DNA from: Elusimicrobia bacterium CG_4_9_14_3_um_filter_62_55
GTDB lineage: Bacteria; Elusimicrobiota; Elusimicrobia; UBA1565
Direction: 5' to 3'
Assembly (NCBI GenBank): GCA_002790095.1
Contig: PFUL01000087.1
Location: forward strand, 20,094-84,093
DNA: 64,000 bases
The notes below the pieces were generated by a model. It did no database searches and was not told the DNA's origin. It saw only the letters and a list, made by a program, of their open reading frames with translations. This document shows, in pieces, positions 43,081 through 50,383 of the stretch. A program made the translations under genes and the position numbers. Numbering within the stretch: the stretch's first letter is position 1; each line of letters begins with the position of its first letter.

Positions 43081-43181
43081 GGAAGCTGTGAAAAAATCCC
43101 CTTTTTAGCCTATCTGTCGCAGCCGCTCCGTCGAGAGAAATTCGTCGACTTCGCCAAATAGGGGATTTTTTCACAGCTTCC
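43081..43181. repeat. long inverted repeat, hairpin of unknown origin
   Basis: A 22-nt arm at 43081-43102 (starting GGAAGCTGTGAAAAAATCCC) is perfectly inverted at 43160-43181, with 57 nt between. The interior has a small GTCGA/TCGAC stem. It is in the non-coding DNA between greA and the peptide-signalling cassette. It may be a MITE-like or REP-like element, or a bidirectional terminator remnant. Confidence 0.7.
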
Positions 43182-43306
43182 CGTGGGCGATGCTCGAAGT
43201 TTTGTGCTTTTTGAATCGTTTTCTGATCAAAACTCCCTCCTCAGAGTAGGCCACTTGGGTCGGCTTCTAGGGGCTAATCGTCCCTGGAGCGGATAGGTTC
43301 TCCCGA

Positions 43307-43312
43307 TATACT
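43307..43312 (+). promoter_or_regulatory. possible -10 element before the structured leader
   Basis: TATACT fits a -10 box and would start transcription at about 43319, just before the first stem of the leader. No convincing -35 is seen at 16-18 nt spacing, so an activator-dependent promoter is possible. Confidence 0.35.
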
Positions 43313-43322
43313 GGGTATAGGT

Positions 43323-43430
43323 CACCCTGTAACCGTCGGAATTGGCCGGCGGGCATCCACCGATAGACCTTAAGCTATCGTCACCAGGGAAGGCGTCGGC
43401 TCGTAGAGCCGATACGTTTCTCTGCGACGC
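43323..43430 (+). ncRNA. predicted structured leader RNA upstream of the radical SAM/peptide cassette
   Basis: Several nested pairings are visible. An outer CCCTG (43325-43329)/CAGGG (43385-43389) encloses the hairpin CGATAG/CTATCG (43361-43366, 43375-43380). Next is GCGTCG (43393-43398)/CGACGC (43425-43430) enclosing GCTC-GTA-GAGC (43399-43409). It ends 12 nt before ATG 43443 and no Shine-Dalgarno is visible. I could not match it to a known riboswitch class. Confidence 0.45.
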
Positions 43431-43442
43431 GCTTGAACGACG

Positions 43443-44495
43443 ATGATATCCGCTCTCTTCAGAAGATTGCAGAATCGAATCGAAAACTTCTTACTGAATT
43501 CTGTGGGGAGTCAGAGGACGCTTGTCGCTCAGTTTGACATTACGAACGCCTGCAACTTGAGGTGCGTCCATTGCTACCACCCGCACCACTCAAACCGGGA
43601 CGGAATTGGCCTGCCGGAGTGGAAGAAAATCATTGAAGAGTACTCCGGATTGATGGGGAAACTCCGGCTCGCTCCGTCCTTCGTCTTGTGCGGCGGGGAG
43701 CCGCTTCTAAGCCCGTTCTTGATTCCGATCTTGGACGAGTTGAGTGGCCGCTGGTCCGACGCCCGGATCGCGATCACGACCAATGGGACTCCTCTCGACC
43801 GCGCGATGGTGCGGAGGCTGTCCCGGTACAATACGGCGTTTCAGATTTCTCTCGATGGCCCTGACGCGATCCGCCACGATGCGGTCCGAGGCAGCGGCGC
43901 TTTCGATGCGGCGATGTCGGGGCTGGCTGCGCTGCAGGAGGCGGGACGAAACGCCCGATTTCTGGCAGTCCTTTCGGAAAGATCATCGCATTGGATTGCT
44001 GACTTCTTTGCCGAAGCCGGCAAGCGCCGTGCGGAAGCAATGAATTTCGTTCGCTTTATTTCGCAAGGGGTTGGTCGCGGTTATCGTGAACAGGGGAGGG
44101 ACCGGCCCTTGGGTCCAGTCGAACTGCAGGAAGCGATGACGCGAGTGGCCCGCCTTTCCCGCGAATCAGGCATTCATACGAATACGAATCAACCGCTTTA
44201 CGCCTTGGTCGATCCCGCGCTCGGAGCTCACGGTCAAATGGGCTTTCAGGGAGTGATTGTAGACTATCGTGGCAGGCTCAAGGTTTCGAGTCGCACGGAT
44301 TTCTTCCTGGGAAATATTCTCGAAGAGGGGCTCGAAAATCTATTTTTAAATCATCCGATTATGAAATCTCTCCGATCGGCAAGGATCGAAGGGTGTCATG
44401 GTTGTGTATACTATTCTCGTTGCGGTGGCGATCGGAATTCTTCCTTCGCGGAGTTTGGAAGTTTCCTGAAGAAAGATCCCGGGTGTTGGATTTGA
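43443..44495 (+). CDS. radical SAM enzyme with SPASM-type C-terminal cluster
   Basis: A 350-residue protein. The radical SAM motif CNLRCVHC (Cys37, Cys41, Cys44) follows FDITNA. GGEPLLSP and AITTNGT are standard barrel elements and ISLDGPDAIRHD follows. The C-terminal cysteines have the pattern CX2CX5CX20C (GCHGCVYYSRCGG to PGCW), a SPASM-like auxiliary cluster. The next gene, 23 nt downstream, encodes a small Sec-exported peptide, its obvious candidate substrate. The two genes after that encode an orphan peptide-binding protein and a sensor kinase. Modification chemistry is unknown. The ATG has no good ribosome site; translation may be controlled by the leader. Confidence 0.88.
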   Translation: MISALFRRLQNRIENFLLNSVGSQRTLVAQFDITNACNLRCVHCYHPHHSNRDGIGLPEWKKIIEEYSGLMGKLRLAPSFVLCGGEPLLSPFLIPILDELSGRWSDARIAITTNGTPLDRAMVRRLSRYNTAFQISLDGPDAIRHDAVRGSGAFDAAMSGLAALQEAGRNARFLAVLSERSSHWIADFFAEAGKRRAEAMNFVRFISQGVGRGYREQGRDRPLGPVELQEAMTRVARLSRESGIHTNTNQPLYALVDPALGAHGQMGFQGVIVDYRGRLKVSSRTDFFLGNILEEGLENLFLNHPIMKSLRSARIEGCHGCVYYSRCGGDRNSSFAEFGSFLKKDPGCWI

Positions 44496-44518
44496 CCCGT
44501 AGCGATGGAGTGGAAACA

Positions 44519-44671
44519 ATGGGTAAGTGCAGGAAATTGATCCTTCTGATTTTAACAATCGTTCCATTGGCGTCGGTGTCGTTTGCCGCTCAGGCAGGAA
44601 TGATCGATCGGCCCGTCGCGGGTGGCGACGGGGATACTGGCGACGGCGGCTCTTCGCCGAGCTATCTTTAA
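44519..44671 (+). CDS. candidate radical-SAM substrate: 50-residue Sec-exported Gly/Asp-rich peptide
   Basis: A 50-residue peptide. Residues 1-26 are a good Sec signal (KLILLILTIVPLASVSFA, cleavage after AQA). The mature part GMIDRPVAGGDGDTGDGGSS plus PSYL is small, Gly/Asp/Ser-rich and has a C-terminal Tyr. ATG 44519 has GGAG 9 nt upstream. It is placed between the radical SAM gene and the orphan binding protein. No Cys lies in the mature part, so thioether crosslinks are excluded. The organisation resembles rSAM-RiPP precursors, e.g. the GRRM system, which also has an orphan binding protein (recollection). Precursor status is inferred. Confidence 0.65.
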   Translation: MGKCRKLILLILTIVPLASVSFAAQAGMIDRPVAGGDGDTGDGGSSPSYL

Positions 44672-44701
44672 GCGATAAGTCGCCTCCCCTTCTATACCCG
44701 G

Positions 44702-46234
44702 ATGAAGGGCCGCGCAGCGGTTCTCTTTGTTTTCTCGGCCGTTCTATTCGGAATCTTCCGATCCTATCAGCGCGGCATGCCTCTAAAAGTATTATCGGTT
44801 GGAATCACTGAAGATTGGGGAGCTTTGCACCCCGCGCTGCAGCATTCGGCCTACGGCGACGCCGTCCTTCTCAATCAGTTCGAGCCCTTGGTTCGCATGA
44901 GCCGGAACGGGGTCATCGAACCACTTGCCGCTTCGTCGTGGGAAATTTCTGAGGACCAAAAGACGTTTCGGTTCCAGATCGATTCCAAGCGGCGCTTCTC
45001 CGACGGAACTCCTCTGGCTGCGGCTGATTTTAAGAAGTCATGGGAGGAAGGGCTTCGGCTCAATCCGATTTCGGCCAACAAGTCAGGTATGGATATTCTC
45101 TCCAGCGTTGCCGGATTTTTGGAAAGGGGAAAGAGCGGCGAAATTTCGGGAATCCGGACGCCTGCGCGCGACATTCTGGAGGTCGAGTTTTCGAAGCCGA
45201 TGCGCCGAATTTTGGAGTATTTGCGCGGTGTCCGGTATGCGGCGTTTCGTCAATCCGAAGGGAAGTTGTCCGGTACGGGCGCCTTCATAATCGAAGAGGC
45301 GGACTTCGGAATTAAGATGATCCCCAACGCTTACTTCCAGGGAGAAGGCGCTTCCACCCTGCCGGTTGTAATGCGCCGGGTTCCCTCTGAGGATGTCGCC
45401 GAAAGCCTGCGCTCCGGTTCGGTCGACGGAGTGCTGTATGCATCGACGAAGGATATTCCGGATTGTGATTCAGATGGGGAGTCGACGATCCGCTGCGCCT
45501 TCGGCCAGGAATCCGCTCACGGCATGGTCGCTTTAAACGGCCTTCCGGGGCGTGTTTTTGCGGATGAAAACAATCGGATCGCAGCGCAATTTATCATCTT
45601 GTCAGAATTGGCGAAAGCGGTTCCGGACGCGCTCCAAACAAACCATTTTTCGGTCGATCCCCAGGCTTTCCTGAAATTTCAGGCGGGTCGACTAGAGGAA
45701 GATCAGGCGGTGGAGTTGGTCGGCATGGGAGAATCGCATGTGAACCGGTTGCGTGAGGTTTCCAAGAAGTCGCCTCTTAAGGTCGTCGGGAGCCGCGACT
45801 GCCTGTGGCTCATCGCTTTGCTTCGCGAAGCCGGTATTGTCGTTTCCGAGGATTCGGGGAAAATAGAATTTAACGACGCGCTTGCGATCATCTACAAGAC
45901 GCATGATGCCGACATGCTGCTCGGGCGATTCTCTGTCGGAAATGGCGACCCGGACAGCCTCTACCACATACTGGGACGCGACGGGGCAATCAGAAGCCCG
46001 ATGATGGCGAGGGCGCGCGTTGAGGAACTTATGGAGGAGGGTAGGAGCATCTTGGAGGCGGATAGGCTGGATCCGCATTATAGGAAGGTCTCTCGGGCTT
46101 TGCTGCAATCCGTTCCGTTCGTTCATCTTGGATACAGTTTCGAGACCATCGCCTACAATTTCGCCCGGGTGAGTGTCTCCGATAGTTTCGAAAGTCGAAA
46201 CAGCAACCGCGTCACGATCTTCGAACCGCGGTGA
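44702..46234 (+). CDS. orphan family-5 extracellular solute (peptide)-binding protein
   Basis: A 510-residue protein of the SBP_bac_5 (OppA/DppA-like) fold. The N-terminal hydrophobic segment (AAVLFVFSAVLFGIF) has no lipobox Cys, so it is probably anchored or Sec-cleaved. VLSVGITEDWGALHPALQHS and FEPLVRMSRNGVIEPLAASS start the domain, and RFSDGTPLAAADFKKSWEEG is the characteristic motif. No permease or ATPase gene is nearby, so it is not part of an uptake transporter here. Its gene overlaps the kinase gene by 4 nt, suggesting that it presents a peptide, perhaps the neighbouring one, to the kinase. Confidence 0.87.
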   Translation: MKGRAAVLFVFSAVLFGIFRSYQRGMPLKVLSVGITEDWGALHPALQHSAYGDAVLLNQFEPLVRMSRNGVIEPLAASSWEISEDQKTFRFQIDSKRRFSDGTPLAAADFKKSWEEGLRLNPISANKSGMDILSSVAGFLERGKSGEISGIRTPARDILEVEFSKPMRRILEYLRGVRYAAFRQSEGKLSGTGAFIIEEADFGIKMIPNAYFQGEGASTLPVVMRRVPSEDVAESLRSGSVDGVLYASTKDIPDCDSDGESTIRCAFGQESAHGMVALNGLPGRVFADENNRIAAQFIILSELAKAVPDALQTNHFSVDPQAFLKFQAGRLEEDQAVELVGMGESHVNRLREVSKKSPLKVVGSRDCLWLIALLREAGIVVSEDSGKIEFNDALAIIYKTHDADMLLGRFSVGNGDPDSLYHILGRDGAIRSPMMARARVEELMEEGRSILEADRLDPHYRKVSRALLQSVPFVHLGYSFETIAYNFARVSVSDSFESRNSNRVTIFEPR

Positions 46235-47868
46235 TTAAGCTGCGAAGGTGGGTCGACGGAAACGTGCGTCGCCCTCTGGCGGCGGCGGCGATCGTCGTTG
46301 TCGTACTCCAGGTGGCTAGCGCCTCCGTCTTGCTCGTCCGCGACCGCGACGCACACGATAGAGCCATCGAGCAGGTTGTCGAGGCCGCGCGATTCGGAAT
46401 TCAGCAGCACAACAGGCCCCTCATTGATTCGGCACTGTCGTCCGCGCTACACTCGGGCCGTTTTGCGTTCATCGGCTTGTGCGGCCGGAAAGGCGCGGAG
46501 CTCGTTTTTCCGCCGCGAAGAGGAGACCCCTGCGCGGCTGAGCGGTCGTCGCCCTGGAGCGTCGTCGAACGGCGAAAACTCGCAGTAACTACCGACCATG
46601 CCCTGGTGTATGGGGTTCATCGATACCGGTTCTGGTTGCCGACGGCGGGGTTGGTTGCGATGAATTTCGGATTTCTGCTGGTCGCTGCCCGGATTTTGAT
46701 TCGGGCCGGACGCCGTTTTTCATTGGAAGTTCTTGATCCTCTCACGCTGGGAATTCATTCCGATATTCCGCTTGCTATCACGGAATTGGAAGAGTTGCGG
46801 ATGCGCAACCGCGAATACTTGGCAATGAGCCAAAGGCAGGCGGTCGCATCGGCGATGATGGAAATTAGCACACAGGTGGCTCATGATATCCGCTCTCCGT
46901 TGGCGGCTCTGAAAGCTGCGATATCCGGTCAGAATCCCGATGGAGAGTCACGGGGGGGGCTCATTGGCGCGGCGATTGAAAGGATCGCGTCTATCGCCGA
47001 AGACCTTTTGGCGCGTTCACGAGATGGCGTTGAGAATGCGGCGGCGCTTCCTGCGCGAGTTGAGGAAAGGACGTCGTGCGTCGTTCCGGATTGCGTGGAG
47101 GGATTGTTGGCGGAAAAGAGGATTGGCCTCGGGAATGGAACGCGAATCGACTTAGAGTGGGCCCGGGGAGCGCATGACAGCGACCTCGTCGTACGAGTCG
47201 GACCGGCGGTTATGAAGAGGGTGTTTTCGAATATCATCCAAAACGCGATCGAGGCGCTGGACGGGCGGGGAACCATGTCGATTCGAGGGTATCTGGAAGG
47301 TGCCATGGTCGTCTTGGAGTTTTCTGATACCGGCAAGGGAATTTCTCCCGATTTGTTGGGCCGAATAGCTGAAAAGGGAGTGACGCTCGGGAAAGAAGGC
47401 GGGAACGGCTTAGGTTTGTACCATGCGCGTCGGTGGAGCGAGTCCGAGGGGGGGGAGTTGACGATTCGCTCTCAACCGGGCGAAGGGACGACGATCGTTT
47501 TGAAAATCCCGCAAGAATCCGCTTTAAAGCGGTCGATCGGTGAAGACGCAAAAGGCGACTCCTGTTTGACGGTTTTGGTCGACGACGACGCGCTTGTGCG
47601 CATGGCGTGGAAGACAGCGGCAAAGCGAGCGGGCGCGGAGTTTCGCGCATTCGGAACCCCCGAGGCGTTCTTCGCCGGCGAGGTTCCGACCGACGCGGAG
47701 GTATGCGTCGATTGGCAGATTTCCAAGGGAGAGACCGCCGAAGCGTTTGTTTGGAAGCTGGCCGCGCGGGGCTATGCGAACGTCCGGATTACGACCGGGC
47801 ACGAGGCGAGAGAACTTCCTGCGCTTCCCGTGAAAACCGTCGTTGGCAAAGAGCCGCCCTGGGGCTAA
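46231..47868 (+). CDS. membrane hybrid sensor histidine kinase with compact receiver
   Basis: A 545-residue kinase from GTG 46231 (GTGA overlap). There is a membrane segment at about 12-35, a short periplasmic region (about 36-120) and a second segment at about 130-155 (FWLPTAGLVAMNFGFLLVAA). The H-box is QVAHDIRSPL with His218, the N box is NIIQNAIEAL, and G boxes are DTGKGIS and GNGLGLYH. Residues about 447-545 form a short receiver with VDDDALVRM and Asp494 (VCVDWQIS). The small periplasmic loop suits sensing through a partner such as the adjacent binding protein. No DNA-binding regulator is encoded alongside. Confidence 0.9.
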   Translation: MIKLRRWVDGNVRRPLAAAAIVVVVLQVASASVLLVRDRDAHDRAIEQVVEAARFGIQQHNRPLIDSALSSALHSGRFAFIGLCGRKGAELVFPPRRGDPCAAERSSPWSVVERRKLAVTTDHALVYGVHRYRFWLPTAGLVAMNFGFLLVAARILIRAGRRFSLEVLDPLTLGIHSDIPLAITELEELRMRNREYLAMSQRQAVASAMMEISTQVAHDIRSPLAALKAAISGQNPDGESRGGLIGAAIERIASIAEDLLARSRDGVENAAALPARVEERTSCVVPDCVEGLLAEKRIGLGNGTRIDLEWARGAHDSDLVVRVGPAVMKRVFSNIIQNAIEALDGRGTMSIRGYLEGAMVVLEFSDTGKGISPDLLGRIAEKGVTLGKEGGNGLGLYHARRWSESEGGELTIRSQPGEGTTIVLKIPQESALKRSIGEDAKGDSCLTVLVDDDALVRMAWKTAAKRAGAEFRAFGTPEAFFAGEVPTDAEVCVDWQISKGETAEAFVWKLAARGYANVRITTGHEARELPALPVKTVVGKEPPWG

Positions 47869-47938
47869 GTCCTTTCCGGCCTGATATGCGACCGCACCGG
47901 AGTTCATCGTCCGGTTTCAAGACGCGGTGACAGTCGCC

Positions 47939-48301
47939 TCAGTCGGTCAGGATCGACCCTTCCGCAAATCGCGCCCGGGCGGCGCCGGCCTCCCGCAGAA
48001 CCGGGACTTCGGACCGCTCCTTCTTGAGGACGTAATGGGCCCTCGCGTCGGGAGCGCTCCCCATCCCTTCGATCGCGGAGACGAAATCTCCGCTGAGGTC
48101 CATCGGATCGGCGAACTGCACGAGCACGCGCATGACGTCGCGGTGGGAGAGGCCGCTGCGGCTCTCGTGGCTGAAGGTCTTCGCGAATTTTTCGGCCCGC
48201 AGAACCGGATCCGTTTCGGCGGACGCCTCGGCGATGTCCCGCACCAGGCCGGCCGCTTCTACGCTCATTTTCCGCATCCAGGAGGCGGAGTCCGAGTCCA
48301 T
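47939..48301 (-). CDS. C-terminal part of a frameshifted gene
   Basis: A 120-residue segment from the first ATG (48301). Its frame stays open 5' through LEYDEGKAIEELQ up to the 3' end of the preceding ORF. Removing one base of the C5 run at 48344-48348 (G5 on the coding strand) joins the two frames without interruption (VKGRLEYDEG). It is therefore probably the distal end of one roughly 445-residue protein, not a separate gene. It contains RAEKFAKTFSHESRSGLSHR and has no recognised domain. A sequencing error, a true mutation or programmed slippage are all possible. Confidence 0.5.
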   Translation of the reverse strand: MDSDSASWMRKMSVEAAGLVRDIAEASAETDPVLRAEKFAKTFSHESRSGLSHRDVMRVLVQFADPMDLSGDFVSAIEGMGSAPDARAHYVLKKERSEVPVLREAGAARARFAEGSILTD

Positions 48302-48326
48302 CTGGAGCTCCTCGATCGCCTTTCCC

Positions 48327-49274
48327 TCATCGTATTCCAGGCGCCCCCTTCACGAGTCGCCCGTTGGCGGCGAGCCAGGCCGCCAATCCGCGGTCCCCGG
48401 GGGACGCGGCTCGGGCGAAGGCCTTGAGCACTTCCTCGGATCCAGCCGAGAGGGCGTCGGCCACGGCTTTGCGGTTCATGACCAAGGTGAACGACAGCCA
48501 GCCTTTGCGGTCGGCCGATTCCGAATTGGGGGCGTCGACGCTCCCGATTTCTACGGAGGGGGCCGCCGGCAGGAAGTCCCGCACCGGTATCGCCATCCCC
48601 GCCTTGGGGCCTTCGGGTCGGGCCGCTCCGGTGAGACGGAGGATGGAATTCGCGTCCTCGACGGCGTCTTCGACCGCCGACCGAGGAAGCCTCAGCATGC
48701 CGCGGTTGTTGACGTAAACCGCGATCGGCGCCTCGGCGGGCTTGCCGTTCGGGCGGTGGGTGATCGCGTCGAGGCTGCGGGATTCGAGGTCCTTGACCAA
48801 GGCCCCGAGGAAGGGCGCGTTGAAGTACTGGGCGTTCGGCGAGCGGGAGGCGTTGAAGAAGTAGTACTCGCCCTGCTCCCCGGTATAGCGCGTGACGTGG
48901 TCGCGGCCCAGCGAGTCCGAACGGTAATAACGGAAGAGCAGCGGAACGTTCAGTCCGAAGGATTCGGAGAGCGCTCCGTATTCGGAGAGCGCGGCGTAGT
49001 CGGGCTCCCCTAAAATGAGCGTGTTGTCGTTTTGAAACTCGTCGTAGGCGGCGCGCGTTTCCTCCGCGGAGGTTTTCGAGGTGGAGAGCCGCCGCGCGAG
49101 TTTGAACAGCACCTGGAGATTCCCTTTGACCGCCTCGGCCTGGGCGGGATCGGTGGGGTCGATCGTGTACTCCAGAATCACCCGCTTGCCGTCGGATTTC
49201 GCGCGTCCCCAGCTCAACGACGCGGAGACGTACTTGCGCAATTGGCGATTGGTCTGGGATTTGACGAACTTCAT
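48327..49274 (-). CDS. N-terminal part of a frameshifted gene of unknown function
   Basis: A 315-residue product from ATG 49274 with GGAGAGGG upstream. No signal peptide. It has RQLRKYVSASLSWGRAK, VILEYTIDPTDPAQ and VPLLFRYYRSDSLGRDH, then a region with IAVYVNNRGMLRLP. It terminates shortly after a C5/G5 run at 48344-48348, where the downstream frame continues the sequence. Immediately upstream lies a 26-bp hairpin repeat, so this end of the gene may have been reshaped by it. Function unknown. Confidence 0.6.
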   Translation of the reverse strand: MKFVKSQTNRQLRKYVSASLSWGRAKSDGKRVILEYTIDPTDPAQAEAVKGNLQVLFKLARRLSTSKTSAEETRAAYDEFQNDNTLILGEPDYAALSEYGALSESFGLNVPLLFRYYRSDSLGRDHVTRYTGEQGEYYFFNASRSPNAQYFNAPFLGALVKDLESRSLDAITHRPNGKPAEAPIAVYVNNRGMLRLPRSAVEDAVEDANSILRLTGAARPEGPKAGMAIPVRDFLPAAPSVEIGSVDAPNSESADRKGWLSFTLVMNRKAVADALSAGSEEVLKAFARAASPGDRGLAAWLAANGRLVKGAPGIR

Positions 49275-49304
49275 GAGAAATCCCTCTCCGGCGGTCGTAC
49301 GATG

Positions 49305-49378
49305 GTGTCAGGGCGTCACTTTGTCACTTTTGCATCGCTGACACTGATAGCGAAAGTGACAAAGTGACGCCCTGACAC
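49305..49378. repeat. hairpin repeat, perfect 26-bp arms (copy A)
   Basis: Arms 49305-49330 and 49353-49378 are perfect inverted complements, starting GTGTCAGGGCGTCACTTTGT. The 22-nt loop adds a CGCT/AGCG stem. Degenerate or partial copies occur at 50264-50335 and 50898-50932, so the three copies delimit the two toxin-antitoxin cassettes. Confidence 0.85.
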
Positions 49379-49443
49379 TCTGAGACACTCTGACTGATGG
49401 GGCGTCGCTCAGGCCATCTTCCGGGCGTAGAGCGAACCTCCCC

Positions 49444-49482
49444 TTGACGACTAACACTATGTGTGATATAATTCCTAGTGTT
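49444..49482 (+). promoter_or_regulatory. promoter and operator of the HigBA-like module
   Basis: TTGACG (49444-49449) and TATAAT (49467-49472) are spaced by 17 nt. The inverted arms AACACTA (49453-49459) and TAGTGTT (49476-49482) straddle the -10. This is an arrangement suited to autorepression by the antitoxin or the complex. Confidence 0.8.
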
Positions 49483-49493
49483 ACTACAGCGCA

Positions 49494-49829
49494 ATGATCC
49501 GAACCTTTGTTGAAATGACGGAATTCCGAAAGCGCGCCGACTCGATCGATGTCGATTTAGCTAGACAAATACAGAACTCCTTGCTTAAGCGTATTGACGG
49601 TGGCGATGTTATTCGTGGAACCGGGGGAATTCGAAAGCAACGATTTGCGGATGCGGGAAGAAACAAAGGGAAAAGAGGGGGGCTAAGATTTCTGTACCTA
49701 GATTTCCCTCATGTGGAAAAGACGTATTTGCTCTATCTGTATGGAAAGAGTGAGAAAGACGACATTTCGCAAGATGAAAAGAAGCAACTCCGTTCACTCG
49801 TTGATGTGCTTAAGAGGGAGGCTCGATAG
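49494..49829 (+). CDS. HigB2-type (RelE superfamily) toxin
   Basis: A 111-residue protein. The pattern DVIRGTGGIRKQRFADAGRNK plus GKRGGLRFLYL, YLLYLYGKSEKDDIS and DEKKQLRSLVD closely follows Vibrio cholerae HigB2, a RelE-like mRNA interferase. It is co-transcribed from a strong promoter, with the toxin first and the antitoxin second as in hig loci. The start ATG 49494 follows the operator by 11 nt with a weak ribosome site, which is usual for toxins. Complete and probably functional. Confidence 0.85.
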   Translation: MIRTFVEMTEFRKRADSIDVDLARQIQNSLLKRIDGGDVIRGTGGIRKQRFADAGRNKGKRGGLRFLYLDFPHVEKTYLLYLYGKSEKDDISQDEKKQLRSLVDVLKREAR

Positions 49830-49831
49830 TT

Positions 49832-50161
49832 ATGGCTAAGACGAAAATGGGGCAGGCCCTTATCCGGGGGCTCAAGGAAGCGATCGCCTACGAAAAGGGC
49901 GAGAAGAAGCTGCGTGCCGCGAAGATCGAAATTCCTGAACCTGCGCGCGAATGGAAGAAGAGGGAGATCGTCCAGCTGCGCAAGGAATGTTTGAAAGTGA
50001 GTCAGCCTGTCTTCGCGACCTGCCTAGGGGTCACTGTTTCTGCGGTGAGGGCTTGGGAGCAAGGACAAAAGTCTCCTGGTGGATCGGCGCGTCGTCTTCT
50101 CGAAGTGGTGGAGTTGGATCCCGAAGTCTTTCAAAAGCTCGCTCATGCGCGAATGACTTGA
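49832..50161 (+). CDS. HigA2-type XRE antitoxin
   Basis: A 109-residue protein. The N-terminal about 40 residues are Lys/Glu-rich and probably disordered toxin-binding, and the C-terminal part is an XRE helix-turn-helix (LRKECLKVSQPVFATCLGVT to AVRAWEQGQKSPGG). It follows the toxin by 2 nt. It should neutralise the toxin and bind the operator at 49453-49482. Confidence 0.87.
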   Translation: MAKTKMGQALIRGLKEAIAYEKGEKKLRAAKIEIPEPAREWKKREIVQLRKECLKVSQPVFATCLGVTVSAVRAWEQGQKSPGGSARRLLEVVELDPEVFQKLAHARMT

Positions 50162-50198
50162 GCTCGACTGCTTTGCTGACTTTGATCGCTGATCATTC

Positions 50199-50257
50199 TT
50201 AAAGGTCGTGCCGCGCTTCCTTTAAAGAGCGCATCAGGCTGCGGTAAAAGGACTCCA
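50199..50257 (-). pseudogene. duplicated fragment of the birA 3' end
   Basis: On the minus strand it reads ESFYRSLMRSLKEARHDL and a stop. This matches the end of the biotin ligase at 50937-51476 (EAFYRGLMRSLKEAWRGL); 48 of 58 bases agree. It has no start and is only 59 bp. It lies on the far side of the YefM/YoeB cassette from birA. Confidence 0.8.
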
Positions 50258-50263
50258 CAAAAC

Positions 50264-50335
50264 GGCGTCAGGCCGTCACTTTGTCCCTTTCGGGAAGTCG
50301 TCGGTCAAGAGTCGCAAAGTCACGCCCCGGCGTGC
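50264..50335. repeat. hairpin repeat, degenerate copy B
   Basis: The arm GTCACTTTGTCCC-type block near 50266-50283 pairs imperfectly (14 of 18) with 50314-50332. It is related to the perfect repeat at 49305-49378, with the same GTCACTTTGT core. It lies directly upstream of the YefM/YoeB promoter. Confidence 0.6.
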
Positions 50336-50337
50336 CC

Positions 50338-50368
50338 TTGACAAAACGTACGCTTTCCGGTACGTTTT
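50338..50368 (+). promoter_or_regulatory. promoter and operator of the YefM/YoeB-like module
   Basis: TTGACA (50338-50343) is a perfect -35. TACGTT (50361-50366) is a weak -10 at 17-nt spacing. The perfect inverted arms AAAACGTAC (50343-50351) and GTACGTTTT (50360-50368) form an operator over the promoter. Confidence 0.75.
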
Positions 50369-50383
50369 GGTCAGAGGCTCAAA

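Noticed and set aside
43081-43181. Ordinary bidirectional terminator between greA and the cassette
   Set aside because: The arms are 22 bp with a 57-nt spacer, and the neighbouring genes are divergent, not convergent, so a terminator there is not expected.
43323-43430. Assignment of the leader to a c-di-GMP, cobalamin or preQ1 riboswitch
   Set aside because: None of the conserved core motifs I know for those classes can be found; only generic stems are visible.
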